From: Eulemur rufifrons | Taxonomy: Eukaryota; Chordata; Mammalia; Primates; Lemuridae | DNA length: 64,000 bases | Reading direction: 5' to 3' | Assembly (NCBI RefSeq): GCF_041146395.1 | Contig: NC_090989.1 | Coordinates: 249,726,843-249,790,842, forward strand | Part shown: piece by piece, positions 24,415 to 37,001 of the stretch | How positions within the stretch are numbered: the stretch's first letter is position 1 | Layout of the letters: each line of letters opens with the position of its first letter | Notes under the pieces: generated by a model | Databases searched by the model: none | Told to the model about the DNA's origin: nothing | Seen by the model: the letters and a program-made list of their open reading frames with translations, nothing else | Translations under genes and position numbers: made by a program

Positions 24415-25245
24415 CACAGAAGATATATGGATGTCAAGTACACACATGAAAAGATATTCAACATCTATAGTCATCATGGATATGCAAACTAAATTCACAA
24501 TGCGATATCACTACATACCCATTAAAATAGCTTTAAAAAAATGACCATACCAAGGGTGTTAGGTTGTGAAGACACTGGAACTCTCATCTCCCAGAACTTT
24601 CATTCTATGAATGTAAAATGGTGTAACAACCTTGAAAAGTATTTTGGAACTGTCTTAAAAATTTCAACATATACCTGCCATATAACCCAGCCACCCTATT
24701 CCTAGGTATTTATTCATGAGAAATAAAAGCATATATTCACACTAAATCATGAACATGAATGTTTACAGCCACATTATGTGTAAAAGCCCCAAAGTAGAAA
24801 CAACCCAAACGTCCATCAACAGGTAAATAAATTTTAAAAATTGTAGTACAACATATAACAAAATACTACCTAGCAATAAAAAGGAATGAACTATCGATAC
24901 ATTGAAAAACATGACTGAATCTCAAAATCACTATGTGGAGTGAAAAAAGCCTAACAGAAGAGGACACATATGGTATGATTCTATCTATATAAAATTATAG
25001 AAAATGAAAATGAATTTTCAATTACAAGAAGCAGAGCAATGTTTGCCTATTGACAGTGGTGGAGGAAAGGATGGATTATAAATAGACACAAGAAGATTTG
25101 GGGGAGAGATGAAAAAGTCTGTTATCTTTTTTTCCTTTTGGTGATAATTTCATGTGTGTGTATATGCCAAAACTCAACAAATGGTGCACTTTAAATACGT
25201 ACAGTTTATTTGTTCATCAATTACACCTCAATAATCCTTTAAAAG
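24415..25245 (+). mobile_element. Ancient L1 (L1M-type) 3' end, sense
   Basis: This is the C-terminal ORF2 remnant and 3'UTR of an old L1: 'acatgaaaagatattcaacatc', 'atgcaaactaaattcacaatgcgatatcactac', 'aaagtagaaacaacccaaacgtccatcaacag', 'actacctagcaataaaaaggaatgaac', then 'gtatgattctatctatataaaattatag' and 'tcatcaattacacctcaataa'. Numerous stops are present. Confidence 0.85.
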
Positions 25246-25790
25246 TTACAACTTTGTATTCAATAACTATGATAAGATATCAATAACCCTATCTACCATT
25301 TAGTATTCTAACTTTTGCTAGGAACAGCTTTATGTACTTCCCAGAGAGAATTGTTTGTACTTCCTGTTTCAGTCTGTTTCCCAAACTCCCCTCCCCAGCA
25401 CCCCACCCCACCTGGAAATAAAAAAAAAAGAAAAACAGTGCCCGAGACAAACAGTTTGAATGTAGGTAGATTTTGTTTTTTATTTTTTTTTTGGAAGTCA
25501 TCCTAGGGAACAAGAATTGCAAAGGAGACTGAAAAGAGTCAAACAGAAAAGAAGGCAAAGCCAACCTGCAATCTCTCTGGAGATCCCTGAGGAGCCTACA
25601 GTTGTCCCTCTGTGCTTTCTGGTGTGTGCATGTGCCATATCATAACCTGGTGCTCACAGACCTCCCACATGGTGGCACAACTCATGATATACCTCGTGCA
25701 GCTGAACCAAGATTCTTAACATGCTACACCTCTTCGCAGTCAATGGCTGGGGGCAAAAAGATGAGCTGAGAGTTAAGACATGATGTAGAA
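25246..25790. other. Intergenic DNA, no gene
   Basis: No gene or named repeat. A C/A-rich patch and T runs occur around 25385-25500. Confidence 0.4.
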
Positions 25791-25794
25791 TATG

Positions 25795-25950
25795 CCTAAT
25801 GCACATCTTTGGAAAATAAGTACTGCCATCACCTGCATTTTTAACAATGACTAAACTGTAGATTGGAGAGACATAGTACCTTGGCAAAGGTTATATGTCT
25901 GCAAGCAGTGAACTTGAGTCCAAGACTGAATCTGATCTTAATAAGTTAAC
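25795..25950 (-). mobile_element. MIR SINE, antisense
   Basis: The decayed MIR complement shows 'ttttaacaatgactaaactgtagattggagagacatagtaccttggcaaaggttatatgtctgcaagcagtgaacttgagtccaagactgaatctga' in the correct order. Confidence 0.6.
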
Positions 25951-25999
25951 TCACTTCCTATCCACTCCTCCTTGGGACTCAGTTTCCTTACCTACAAAA

Positions 26000-26620
26000 A
26001 TGAATTTCAATTCACTATTTCCATAAAAATATTTATTATTTATGCTAGTAAAATAATACAGACAATACAGATAAGGCTACAATCCTTCTTGATCACAAAT
26101 TTTACTTCCTTCCACAGAGCCACTTGTCAGTTAGATACATATCTTCCCAGATCTCTTACAAATCATTTGCCTAGTTAAGTGTGTCTAGAAACAGAAGTTT
26201 ATATACTCACACATATACACATCCATTTATATAGTTTAGTATTTGGTAATATATGGGTGTATATTTAGCCATATATGTATCATACAATATTTTGGGAATC
26301 TTACCCCATAGGAAATCTTACTGTCTATATTATCTGATTATTATTATTTATTATATTTAAACATAATTACTTATTATATTTAACTATTTTAATTGCTGTA
26401 AGATATTCCATGAGGAGCAATTTCTTATTTTAATTGATCTTGATACTTATCGGTATTTTCAATTTTACTATTTTAAAATTTGCTGTAATGTATATTATCA
26501 TAAACTCTTCTTTGTGAACATGCGCAAGAGTTTTTCCAGGACCATACTGAGAAGTAAAAGAGCTGTGTTTGAGGATACATTCCTCACTTGAATTGAATGA
26601 AAACAATCATATTACTCTTT
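26000..26620 (-). mobile_element. Ancient L1 (L1M/L1ME-type) 3'UTR, antisense
   Basis: Landmarks 'aaataatacagacaatacagataa', 'atttaattgctgtaagatattccatgagg' and 'gtgaacatgcgcaagagtttttccagg' fit the complement of old L1 3'UTR sequence. The same block type occurs at 3.95 kb and 61.6 kb. Confidence 0.6.
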
Positions 26621-26629
26621 GACATATTT

Positions 26630-27753
26630 CTAAATCTGTAAATGATAAATAATACAGAAGTGAGAATATGCATATATCACATCTTTGCCTCATTTAAAAA
26701 TACATTTTAGGGACTGTAACTTTGTATAAAGTTGTATATCTCGGTAGACAAATGAATAAAGCAAACATTTCTTCTGTGTAACACCAAATTTGATTTCTAA
26801 ACAAGTATGTGTCTACTGCTAATGCTAACCCACTTTGAAGTGATAACAAAAACTAGAAAGTCAGTCTAAATAACAGCAATTCAGCTAATGAATTACTATG
26901 CCACATCACTATTACCCAGCCTGAATTTATAGTCCACTTTAGATAGCCAAGTTTCATTTATGCTTGATGACTAACACTCACAAAAGATGGATTGTCAGCC
27001 TAAAATTTATTGCTGTCCTCCAAACAGGCTGCAGTGGCACAGAAATCACACCTGAAAGCACTATCTAATTATATGTTAAAAGGAAAATATGAATGACTAC
27101 AAGCAGAGTTTGCTTAAATGTAGTGATTACAAACCTATTTTTGTCTATGGGACAATAATATAACCAAACATTTCTGGTATTTCTTCCTCCATACATCAAG
27201 AGAAATTAATGATCTTTAATTTTTTTCTCTTTTTACTTTATTTAGTTAATCTTCATTAAGCATATCTTAAAAGACTATTAGAACGAAATTAAAACCAAGA
27301 AGAAATAAAATACAATAATTTCTCAAGTTCTCTTCCCCCATTAATTGCATACAGAAATACATTGTTGTAATTGTTTTCTAAATTTTATAAAGCCTTCTCT
27401 AAAAAAGGATATACATTCTTAAGAGTAAAGATTTTTACTCAGCTTAATTTAACTTATACTATATCAAATGATCTCCCCCCCCCCAACGTATTCTTTGAAG
27501 TTTGTGACTCAGCACATTTTCTTCATTATTTTGAACACTATAATGAGCAGGATCAAACATGTATCCCTCCTTCAACATCTGTAGAAAAATTTATCATGTG
27601 CTTATTCTATATGAGTATCATCTTTATTTTCTTTCTACTTATATTTTTCTTTCATTCCCATTAGAGAGTTTCTCCTTATCATTACCATTTTAAATTCTTT
27701 ATTATCTCCAAAGAATTACAAATAATTATTGGAATGTAGCTAGTGCTCTACAG
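26630..27753. other. Intergenic DNA, no gene
   Basis: No gene. A run of ten C lies at 27475-27484. No named repeat. Confidence 0.4.
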
Positions 27754-28236
27754 TGTGGTAGATTGCATTATTGTCCCCAGTTCTTCACTCTTCCCTGCGT
27801 CCATACCTTTCGTCACGTGACTTTGGAGTGCCTTCTCTTGACTTTGGGTTTAGCCATGTGCCTTGCTTTGGCCAATTGACTGAGGCAGACATAAGGGGTG
27901 CCAGTTTACAGTTTAACCCTTAAGAGGTTTTATCAATTTCAGTATGCATTCTTGAAGACTATTCCTGTAAAATCCACTTGTCCAAGGTGAATGGGAAACA
28001 CAAACACCAAACCTAGATCATGAAACAAAGTCTTTCTAGCATCTGTAGCCTAGATTAGCTGCCCAGAATCATGTAAGAGAGCCCAGCTATGATCAAGAGA
28101 AACACAGCAGCCCCTAGTTAAATAAGATGCCCTTGTTATCCCTCAGGTGAGTCAACTAAATAAGTTGCTGAATTTCACTGAGATTTTTGTGATTATTCCT
28201 TATACAGAATTATTGTGGCAAAAGATAACTAATGCA
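27754..28236 (+). mobile_element. Solo LTR, MLT1-type (ERVL-MaLR)
   Basis: It opens TGTGGTAGATTGCATTATTG and keeps the MLT1 order: 'gtccccagttcttcactcttccctgcgtccatacc', 'tcacgtgactttgg', 'tgccttgctttggccaattgactgaggcagac'. A diverged middle part follows ('gcctagattagctgcccagaatcatgtaagagagcccagc'). It ends 'attattgtggcaaaagataactaatgca'. Confidence 0.75.
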
Positions 28237-28659
28237 TAGCTAATTGAAGCAGCTTCTGCTTTGCAAACTATATGGCTATTGAATTCGTCTTCTGATTAAT
28301 AGAGTTAATATTTATAAGAAGAGAAAATGATAAAAATTCAGGAATATATTTTTTAAAAAATTCATTTGATATGAAAGCATTAGATTACAAATAAAGAAAA
28401 GGAAATGTTTCCTATACTTTCATCTAGAAGAGATTTTGTCACACTTTTAATCACTATGCTAAATCTACACTGCATTATCATTTGTATAGGCTGTTTTCAT
28501 CTAAATCTTACACGTGTCACCAATATACTTTGAATCTGTCTCCTCTCTTTATTCCACACACCATCTTAGAATAAGCTATAATTATTCCTTACTTGTGATT
28601 CCTAGAAGTCTCCCCTCAGACACTGTTGCCCCCCTCCAAAGTATCATTAATTAATTTGT

Positions 28660-29270
28660 TCAAAATTTTTAATTGAACCAAGCAATATTTCAGAGTCTAG
28701 TATTACTACAATGAGAAAACAATCAAAATCCCTATGCTCATGGAGTAAACACTCTAGTGAATGGAAACAGATAACAGTAAACAAGATAAATAAGTAAAAT
28801 TGAGGATGTTTGTGGAGAATGTGCTATGAAGAAAATTAATGGAAGAGTGTTGGGGGGGTGCAATACAATATTAGAAAAAAGGACAGGGAAGCCCTTCCTA
28901 TAAAGATAACAAAGATATGATTGAGATGAGGAAATAAACTATGTCAAAATCTGAGGAAGAGAGCATCCACAGGCAGTGGGACTAGCAAATGAATAATTCT
29001 TAAGTTGGAACAAAAGCTCAAAGAAAAAAAAATACAAGTTAATGTGTTTGGGAGGAAAGTAAGCAGTAAGTACAGCAGTAGGAGATGAGATCAAAGGGAT
29101 AACAAGGGATCAAATTGGGTAGGGCCTTATGGCACAGTGTAAAAGACTTTGGTTTTTACTTTGAGTGACATTTAAAGTCTTTAGAGGGTTTTGAGTGAAG
29201 AAACGCTATAATGTGACATGTTTATTAAACCATGTTTAGAGTAGGATGAAGGCCAGTGAACCTAGGAGTC
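28660..29270 (+). mobile_element. Ancient LINE-like repeat, first half
   Basis: The text matches a very common old mammalian interspersed repeat, probably L1M-type 3'UTR: 'caaaatccctatgctcatggagtaaacactctagtg', 'gataaataagtaaaattg', 'ggacagggaagcccttcc', 'gtaggagatgagatcaaagg', 'gtagggccttatggcacagtgtaaaagactttggtttttactttgagtg', 'ggttttgagtgaagaaacg'. It stops near 29270 and resumes at about 30285 in the same orientation. Confidence 0.6.
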
Positions 29271-30284
29271 ATCATTTAGTCAGGAAAACAAACAACACAT
29301 AGGTACTTCAAACAAAGGGGTTTTAATACTGGGGCTTTATTACGTAAGTGTTGAAAAGGATGCAGGATCAAAAGAAGAAAGCAGAAGAGACCCAGAGATT
29401 TCCTTGTCTCACTTAGTGCTGAAGGAAGCAAAAGGAGAAGGTGATGTTACCAGAGCCTGGAGCATACTTGCTGCTGACTCTCCTGCTGCTGAAATCTCTG
29501 ACACTGCATCTAGAATTTCCAAAGATCTCTTAGGGCCCACAGTTATTTACTATCGCCTATGCCATAACCACTGATGGGCAAGTTAACCCGACCACCTTCT
29601 GCTGTTGAATACACATCCAGGCGCAGAAAGAGCACTGGCTTCTTCCCACTTTCCAACTTCCAATCTCCGAATAGTAAGTACTTCCTCATGGCTAAATCTA
29701 AGCAGAAGCCAGTTGACAAGGGATTTGGGGAAATGTAGTTTCCAGGAATCAGGTCCCTTTGTACAAAGCAGAGCAAGGGTGGGAAAGGATGGAGCTAAGA
29801 GAGAACAGGCAAATGATTGGCACAGGGAGCAAGGGTAGAATAAAAACCACCACTTCCTCATAGTCTGAAGTTTTGTGAAATCCTAGACGACAATCAAGGT
29901 TAGCCATAGGATATATATAACTATCAATTCCTATGCTATTATACAAATTGGACCTAGTACAATTCGGGGTAATTCCAGATAGCCAATTATGTTAATAGTC
30001 ATGAATGTTTAGGCCAAACAAAAATATATGAGCACTGACTCTTAGCATGTATACATGAAAATTTTATTAAAGCATATTCTGTTTTAATGACACCCCCAAA
30101 GGGAAAAAGAAACTATTGTGACAATCTAGGGAAAGATAAGTGTGGCTCAGAAATAGAGGACACAACAAGTTAAGTTTCCAAGTATATTGTGAAGTATTTA
30201 CTTACAGATTTGATAGCGAGAATGAAGGTAAAAGAAAAGTTAGTTATCAAATAATGACACCTAAGCATTTTATCACGAGCAACT
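29271..30284. mobile_element. Unclassified insertion inside the ancient LINE-like repeat
   Basis: About 1 kb that interrupts the repeat recognised on both sides. The 29285-29900 part has higher GC and resembles an old LTR-type element ('gggaaatgtagtttccaggaatcagg', 'gcaaatgattggcacag'), with a possible antisense polyadenylation region near 29330 ('ctttatta'). The remainder (29900-30284) is AT-rich and unassigned. Boundaries are approximate. Confidence 0.35.
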
Positions 30285-30770
30285 GTAAAAAAAGGAGTTG
30301 CCACTAATTGAGATGAGGGAGGATTTCAGGAGTAGCAAGTTAAGGAAATCAATTTAAGACACATTAAGTTTGAGACATCCTCATACAGATACTGAGTGGG
30401 TAATTAGACATACAAAACTTGAGTTTGTGAACTAGGTCTGAGCTGGAAATAAAATCTGAGTGCCATCATGATATGGATGGCACTTAGTGCCATGAAAGTG
30501 GATAAGATAATTAAAGAAGTGAGGGAACACTGCTAAGAGAAGAGGTCCAGTGACTGAGCTTGATGCATTCTGAAGTTGAGGAGAGGTTAGCAATAGTACA
30601 TGAGAAGAGGGAACAGTGATGTCAGAGAAAAAACTAGAGAGTGATATCCTGGAAGCCAAATAAAGAATATATTTCAAATATTAAGAGTGCTTGGCTATCA
30701 GATGCTGCTGACAGCACAAGTAAAATGAAGACTGAGAACTGACCATTAGATGTTATCATCTGCCAGCCTG
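30285..30770 (+). mobile_element. Ancient LINE-like repeat, second half
   Basis: Continuation of the repeat broken at 29270: 'ggagttgccactaattgagatgaggg', 'acattaagtttgagacatcctcatacag', 'aggtctgagctggaaataaaatctgagtgcc', 'gagaagaggtccagtgactgagc', 'gatatcctggaagccaaataaag', 'cagatgctgctgacagcacaagtaaaatgaagactgagaactgacc'. Confidence 0.65.
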
Positions 30771-32049
30771 ATCATGTTGTTACTTGACCCAAGTTATTGG
30801 TGTGTTTGCAGAAGAGAAGGTAGAGTAAGATTCCCAGTACTGAGCACATTATCTTGCAAAGCAAGGGTCTCTGCATTATCTTCAAGCAGGGGGAAACACT
30901 GCCTTTAACAGAGAGGAGTAGAGAGCTTCTACAGGCCCAAAGGGTTTAGTGCTATTGGGGATTCAAGGTTCTTCAATGTATCAAACCAGATATCTCCTTC
31001 CCATTTTCAGTGTCTCTGTATCATTTTCCCTCCCAATCAGATATACAATGTGGCTTAGCCAACTTGTAAGGGCTGAAATTCAACTTTCTCTGAAATTCTA
31101 TTGGTCATATAATTTAGTCCGGGGCCTGATCCTCACTTTTCTTTGTCATGCAACTGCAGCTATGAGAGTATCCCTGAATGCTATCAAAGAGGTTCTCTTG
31201 CTTCCACACTTTGCCCTAAATTGGTGAATAATCATCCTGAACTTTTATTGTTTTCTAGTGCATCAGTAGACCCCAGAGATAACTATATGATTCCATAGTC
31301 TTTACAATAACTACTTCTCATAAACTTCTCAAATTCCTGAGATATACCCAACTGTTCATTCCTACCCACTAGTTCCCCATCCCAGTTCACTATCCATGAA
31401 AACTTTAACAATTGCACCACCACAGCAACACAGCATGTTATGTGATATCCAGACCCCACCAATCACCAGTGATGGAATCCTCATTGCATGGTGATCAGTG
31501 GATAATTCATTCCAAAATCCCATTTTAGAATCAGGTCCCTCAAATCACTCTGAAAACCATCTCAGATGTAACAGGTTCCCTGGCACACAGAGTCAGAGAT
31601 GGAGATTTTCATGCAGGAAGTTTATTTTGGGGAGTACTCAGCATCAACACCTGTGAGAGAGTGAGTGAAGCAGGAATGGATTGAGGGAGAATTGAACAGT
31701 GATGCAGTGCAACTGAGGTCTCAGCCAAGACCAAAGGTATCCATGGAGGTAGAAGAGCATTGAGATGTTTCTCTACTTGGAGCCATTGAAGCTAGATCTT
31801 TGTAACTCCGCACTGACCATTTATTGGATGAAATATGCCCATAGGGAGTAAGCACAGCTTAGAAGAAACAGCTCCTTTAGGCCAAGATCAATTGTTGGAA
31901 AGGGGTTTAGCTGTAAGCCATCAACAGACAATACTACAGCAACTGAGAAATGAATGTCTCCATCCTGAAGAAATGAATGTAGGAAGCACACCAAAGCACT
32001 GACCACAAGCTCCCATCTAAATACAGTCCTCTTACTATTTTTCATGCTG
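30771..32049. other. Intergenic DNA, possible old LTR sequence, no gene
   Basis: No gene. The 31560-32000 part ('cacacagagtcagagatggagattttcatgcaggaagtttattttggggag...') looks like an old, probably antisense, LTR because of the 'gtttatt' tract. I could not name it or define its ends. Confidence 0.3.
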
Positions 32050-32260
32050 TTCTATTTTATTTGTAGCACATATAAAATCTCCACTGTAATTTGTGTGTAT
32101 ATTTAATATTTCTCTTTTATTTTCCCTCTAGATTCCAAATTTTATGATTTCAAGAGCAATTCTAATTTGCTTCATCATTACATATCCAGTGTTTGACACA
32201 GAATCTAACACCAAATATATGTACACATTTATTTTAAGTGAGTGGAGACGGTTATCATCC
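32050..32260 (+). mobile_element. L2 LINE 3' end
   Basis: 'ttttccctctagattccaaattttatgatttcaagagc...ttcatcattacatatccagtgtttgacacagaatctaacacc' has the L2 3' order, although diverged. Confidence 0.55.
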
Positions 32261-32419
32261 CCTTAACACATTTGTGTGTCTATGTGTGTGTTTTCTACTA
32301 TGCTAACTTGCTGTTATAAATTCTGTTATTGCTTGGTTATGTGTCACCCATTGCCAGCTAAAATAGGACCAAAATGTTAGTAAATATTAGTTCATTAATC
32401 ATTGGATTTTACTTGTTAC

Positions 32420-32580
32420 AGATGAGAACTCAAATGACCAGGGTTTAAGCCTTTGCTTCAGAGTTTATCATCCACATGACATTGTGATCTTGAATGGTAT
32501 CACTCTGAACTTCATTTTTATCATCTGTAGGCAGTGGATGCTTGAGTATTTGGCTGCAAGCCCAGCCTCAGCATCCTCAA
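32420..32580 (+). mobile_element. MIR SINE, sense
   Basis: 'gaccagggtttaagcctttgcttc', 'gacattgtgatcttgaatgg' and 'ctgaacttcatttttatcatctgtaggcagtgg' follow the MIR core order. Confidence 0.5.
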
Positions 32581-32829
32581 GGGAGTCATAGTTATGATGA
32601 ATGAATGATATCTGTCATTGCCACAAGGCTAAAAGAAAGAAATGGCATATCTGCTCCTCAAAATCTAACATGAACCATCACCTATTTACTCATTCATTTT
32701 TATGGCTAACTACATATAATTCCCACACCTTACATTACTCAAATGAAGATTTCTACAAAAACCAAATAAAATGTTATAATTAACCAAAGTCAACAATATT
32801 AATAAGAGCACCTGATTTAGAATTTTAGT

Positions 32830-32995
32830 CTCATCCTATGATCTGTGAAGATCATTTCATCCATTGCTCTTACTATACATGTGAGAATACCGAGAACTCA
32901 AAAGATTAGTTATCCCATGGTGATGCATTTATTTAGTAGCAAAACCCAAACTAGAAATCTTTGCCTTATCATTATCCTGGCATTCTAACGAGGAG
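32830..32995 (-). mobile_element. MIR SINE, antisense
   Basis: 'atctgtgaagatcatttcatcc', 'gagaataccgagaactcaaaagattagttatccc' and 'aaaacccaaactagaaatc' fit a decayed MIR complement. Confidence 0.45.
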
Positions 32996-32999
32996 GTCT

Positions 33000-34744
33000 A
33001 AATCTAAATCTCTTGTGGTTTATAAGTCATTTCCATGATTTTACTAACTATGACTATACAGAGCTTCTTCTAATTTACATCTTTTTCTTTCAGTAGAGTA
33101 ACAGTAAAGAAAAGTATTGTATATATGTGGGAAATAAACTCACAGTTAACCAATAACCCCATATTTTCTACATTTCTAAATATGAAAAAGCAAAGACTAC
33201 AGAAAGTCAAATGTTTAAATTAAAAGTCCAAGTATTTCATCATCTTTTTTTGTTTGCTTTAAGTTCCCCTATTATTAAAGCATATATAAATCTTATTTCA
33301 AATGCAGTTCTTCTAAATAAAGAGGCTATCTAAGAATTCCACATGAGCTTAAACTTATGATTCCTCCAGGTGAAAAAAATAGATTCTTAAATATATTTTT
33401 AAAGGTATGGAATATGAAAGCCCCTTAGAATTACTATAACTCTAAAATAATTAAATAGGAAAATGAGTTGTTACAGGTTTTAGAATAAAGAAGAGCAAAA
33501 AAGAATAAGTTAACAGTATCACCACATATCTCATCTAGAATATGGTTCCTGAACTTGGTTAACTGAAGAATTTGGTTCATGTCTCCACTTGATACAATGC
33601 TGATTTAATATGAGAAACAAATTTATTGTCAGTGAGGCGTGGAGATAAACCTCAGGAGAGTTTAAGCAATGTAATAGCCTACCTGTCATGTAGTATCACT
33701 GACTTCAAGATACAGAAAAACAATTCAAACAGAGAAGACACACAATCAGTTGTAATGGTGCATTAAACAAGCGGCTCAAAACAAAACTATAAGTCAGCTT
33801 ATGCGTGTATGACATTCAAAAGTGTTTGGGTTTGAATAGAGTTTTCTAATTAAATTTGTATGAGGACATTATTTTCTGATTAATTCTAACAAAATTTATA
33901 CCCTTTCCTGTAAAACATAGGCTTGGGCCTACATGAATGTGTGTGTGAATGCACAGGTGTGTTCAGGACAAATGAGTACCAATCTATCGTTATCGTCTCT
34001 ACTTCTATGCACCATTTCTAATGACATTACACTAATTGTGTAGATACAGTACTCAAAGTGCTTATGCTTTTGCTCCATGACTTGGAACCACCATCAAAGC
34101 CAACTAACTTATAGATTTATTCTCGATAGCCTAGGAACATAGTCTAGAACATAAAAAAGGATTTAAATTGATTCAAGGCCAATACTGGAAAAGCTATGTA
34201 AGAAAAATCCAACAGGCCTTTACAAAATACCCAGTATCTGCCTAATGCTGTGTTGGATGCTATAAATAAACGAATAAGGGACAATCTCTCCCCTCAAAGA
34301 GCTTGCAGCATAGTAAGGAAATATCGTATGGTAGGCTGTTCTGATACTGTTTAAGTAGTGTTAATTTAATATATGAAAAGTGTGCACTGTCCTTTACTGT
34401 GTGGATTGTTCAAAATCCCATGCCTACAAGGAATAGCTGTATCTACAGGCATTGTTTTTGATGTCAAAAATATACAATGACCAGGGCTAAAAGTAGCTTC
34501 GTGAAATTAGGTGGAAGCTCCTTGAGAACAAGGATCGTGTATCATACCTTCTTTCGTCTCTTACAGTGTAAGATGCAAGATTAAGTACGTAAAAATTGAT
34601 AAATGGCTCTCTCAATGATTACCAATTTGTCATTTAATTTAATCTTCCCATTACTTCACAATACTCCTATTATCTTATAAGTATCACATATTTTGATCAT
34701 AAATAATCTTGCTTCAATATACTGTTAACACTTAACCTGTTGGT
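33000..34744. other. AT-rich intergenic DNA, no gene
   Basis: No gene. Short L2-like or ancient-repeat-like pieces occur at 34205-34330 ('ctaatgctgtgttggatgctataaataa...cctcaaagagcttgcagc') and 34500-34590 ('ctccttgagaacaaggatcgtgt'). Confidence 0.4.
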
Positions 34745-35020
34745 TTTCCTCTTCTTTTTGCCTACTCCCAGACAGGACAGCATGCTCTACACTTCAGCTG
34801 ATCTCACTATTTGAAAAGTGAGATACTGTTTTCTTCTAACATTCACTTTCCCACTGCATTATAATCATCTATGTGTCTACACCATCTGTCCTGACTAGAT
34901 TTTAAACTCCATGGGGACAGGGACCATGTTCATACTGATTGTCACTGCATGCCCAGTACCTAGTACAGTGCCTAGAGCATAAAACATGTTTAATAATTAA
35001 TGAAGAGAGAAAAGAATACA
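34745..35020 (+). mobile_element. L2 LINE 3' end
   Basis: A well-kept 3' signature: 'gtcctgactagattttaaactccatggggacagggaccatgt', 'gcatgcccagtacctagtacagtgcctagagcataaaacatgtttaataatt'. Confidence 0.75.
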
Positions 35021-35519
35021 TTGTCCAGGTGGGAAGATGGAATGTTTTGGTCCATGGTCTTGGGAGGGCTAGAAAGCTACCGTGGAAGATGCCAGAGATT
35101 TACAAAACATCTGAATGTGTGATGGAGATTCTGTTCACAGGAATCTATCTACATTGAGACACTATCCTCCACAACTGTCTTCCTCACCTCCACCTCAAGC
35201 AGTCCAGTCAATCACATTTGGAGAACTGGTTCTTCCCCTAAAAGGAACCCTGTCCTTAAGGTAATTTTAAAGGACCTTATTCAATTTCTTTATCTGGATT
35301 CCTGACCTCTACTGTTCACATTGTAAACTTTCCTTTGTGACAGTTGTCTGCTTTGAAGGATGAGAGGGACAATGCATTGATGTTCAACGTCAACATTCTG
35401 AGCACTGGTTTCTAGCTATGTCCTCATTTTCCACAGCTCTGAGTTCTCCCATTCTGGCCTGTTTTTTTCCTCAACTTGGAAAACAGGAGTAAGAGGAGAA
35501 AAGAATACACTGTGATGTC

Positions 35520-35705
35520 ATTAAGCATGACATGTACTACATGTGAATCTTGGCCTCACCATTATTCATGGATACGACATGTTTGTCAACTTCTCTGACT
35601 CTAGCACCATCATCTATCAGACTAAAACAGGGATTTTTCCCAGATTGTTGTGAGAATGAAAAGAGATGATGTGCATTTGACATAAAGTAGGAGACAAGTT
35701 ATATT
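35520..35705 (+). mobile_element. MIR SINE, sense
   Basis: 'gtgaatcttggcctcaccatt', 'caacttctctgactct', 'agggatttttcccagattgttgtgagaatgaaaagagatgatg' and 'gacataaagtaggag' give the MIR order. Confidence 0.6.
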
Positions 35706-35709
35706 AATC

Positions 35710-36478
35710 CACTTTCTGAGCCATGATGACAATCAATATCCTGAGCTATTTCCAGTCCTGCCAAGTTATGATCCAGAAATCTAGTCTTGTTCCAGTCTCA
35801 GTGAACTTATAACTCACTGCTGCCCACACTTCCAGCTCAATAGTAGCTTTGTAGAATTGATTCACCATACTCATGTGAAATGTTACAAATATTACCTTAA
35901 AAATGAGAGAAAATTAAGTTCAAAGGCTACTATGCCAAAGAAAGAAAAAATTGAATATATTTTCACGAGTGATGATCCAGATCTCATATATACCTTCTAA
36001 ATAAATCGACAATTTTTAAAACATGTTCCAATTAAAGTTGTAACTTTGCATTAGTACCTTTGTTCTATTTTGTAACTGTCAAGACAAGACCATAATTAAT
36101 GCCATCATTAATCATGAAAAAGTTCAATCACAATTTTCTTTTTTCTGTCAAAAAACTACCACTTTAATTACCATTTTAAGTGTGCAATTTAGTTGTGTTA
36201 AGTATACCCAAACTGATATTCAGAATCAAATTTGTTCATGGTCTCAGATGATAATATATGTAACATGTTGATTTTGGCTGTCATTGTGTTTTCTCTAAGA
36301 ATATGGAAAATACCAAAGAGTGAATTTATTTCTGAAAACTTTTCATTTGAACTTAAATAATTAATGATGAAAATTAAAAGAAACCTCATGGACCTAATTG
36401 TCATGAAAATTTCAATTATTAAATATGTCTTTAAGTTGGAAAATAACATATTTTAAAGGAGAAAACAATGAATGACTG
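35710..36478. other. Intergenic DNA, no gene
   Basis: No gene and no named repeat. Confidence 0.4.
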
Positions 36479-37001
36479 TGATGGTTAATTTTATGTGTCA
36501 ATTTGAATGGGCTACAGGATGCCCAAATAGCTTGTAAAACATTATTTTTGGGTGTGTCTGTGAGAGTGTTACTGGAAGAGACTGGAATTTGAATTGGTAG
36601 ACTTGCGAAAAAAGATCACCCTTACCAATATGGATGGGCATCATTCAATGCCCTGAGGGTCCAAATAGAGTAAAATGGTGGTGGAAGGGTGAATTTGCTC
36701 TTTGTTTGAACTGCGGTACTCATCTCCTGCTCTCCTGGGACATTGGAGCTCCTGGTTCTTGGATCTTCAGACTCAGATGAGAAATTACACCAGCGGCCCC
36801 TCCCTCCTCTGCTTTCTTCCACTGATCCCTGGTTCTCAGGCCTTCAGACTTGAACTTAATGACACCACAGATTTTCTTGATTTTTCAGATCGCAGATGAC
36901 AGATCATGGGTCTCTTAGGTCTCCATAATATTGTAAGTCAATTCCTATTAGACACAAACATCCTTTTGATTGTGTTTCTCTGGAAAACTTTGACTAATGC
37001 A
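36479..37001 (+). mobile_element. Solo LTR, MLT2-like (ERVL)
   Basis: It starts TGATGGTTAATTTTATGTGT and ends 'ctggaaaactttgactaatgca', giving TG...CA termini. Internal landmarks are 'aaaacattatttttgggtgtgtctgtgag', 'gatgggcatcattcaatgccc', 'catctcctgctctcctgggacattggagctcc' and 'ggtctccataatattgtaag'. Of the three MLT2-like LTRs in the window this is the best preserved at both ends. No internal region is attached. Confidence 0.8.

Noticed and set aside
25598..25625. 'acagttgtccctctgtg', like a MER2 end
   Set aside because: The match stops after about 15 bases and no second terminus or internal MER2 sequence follows.
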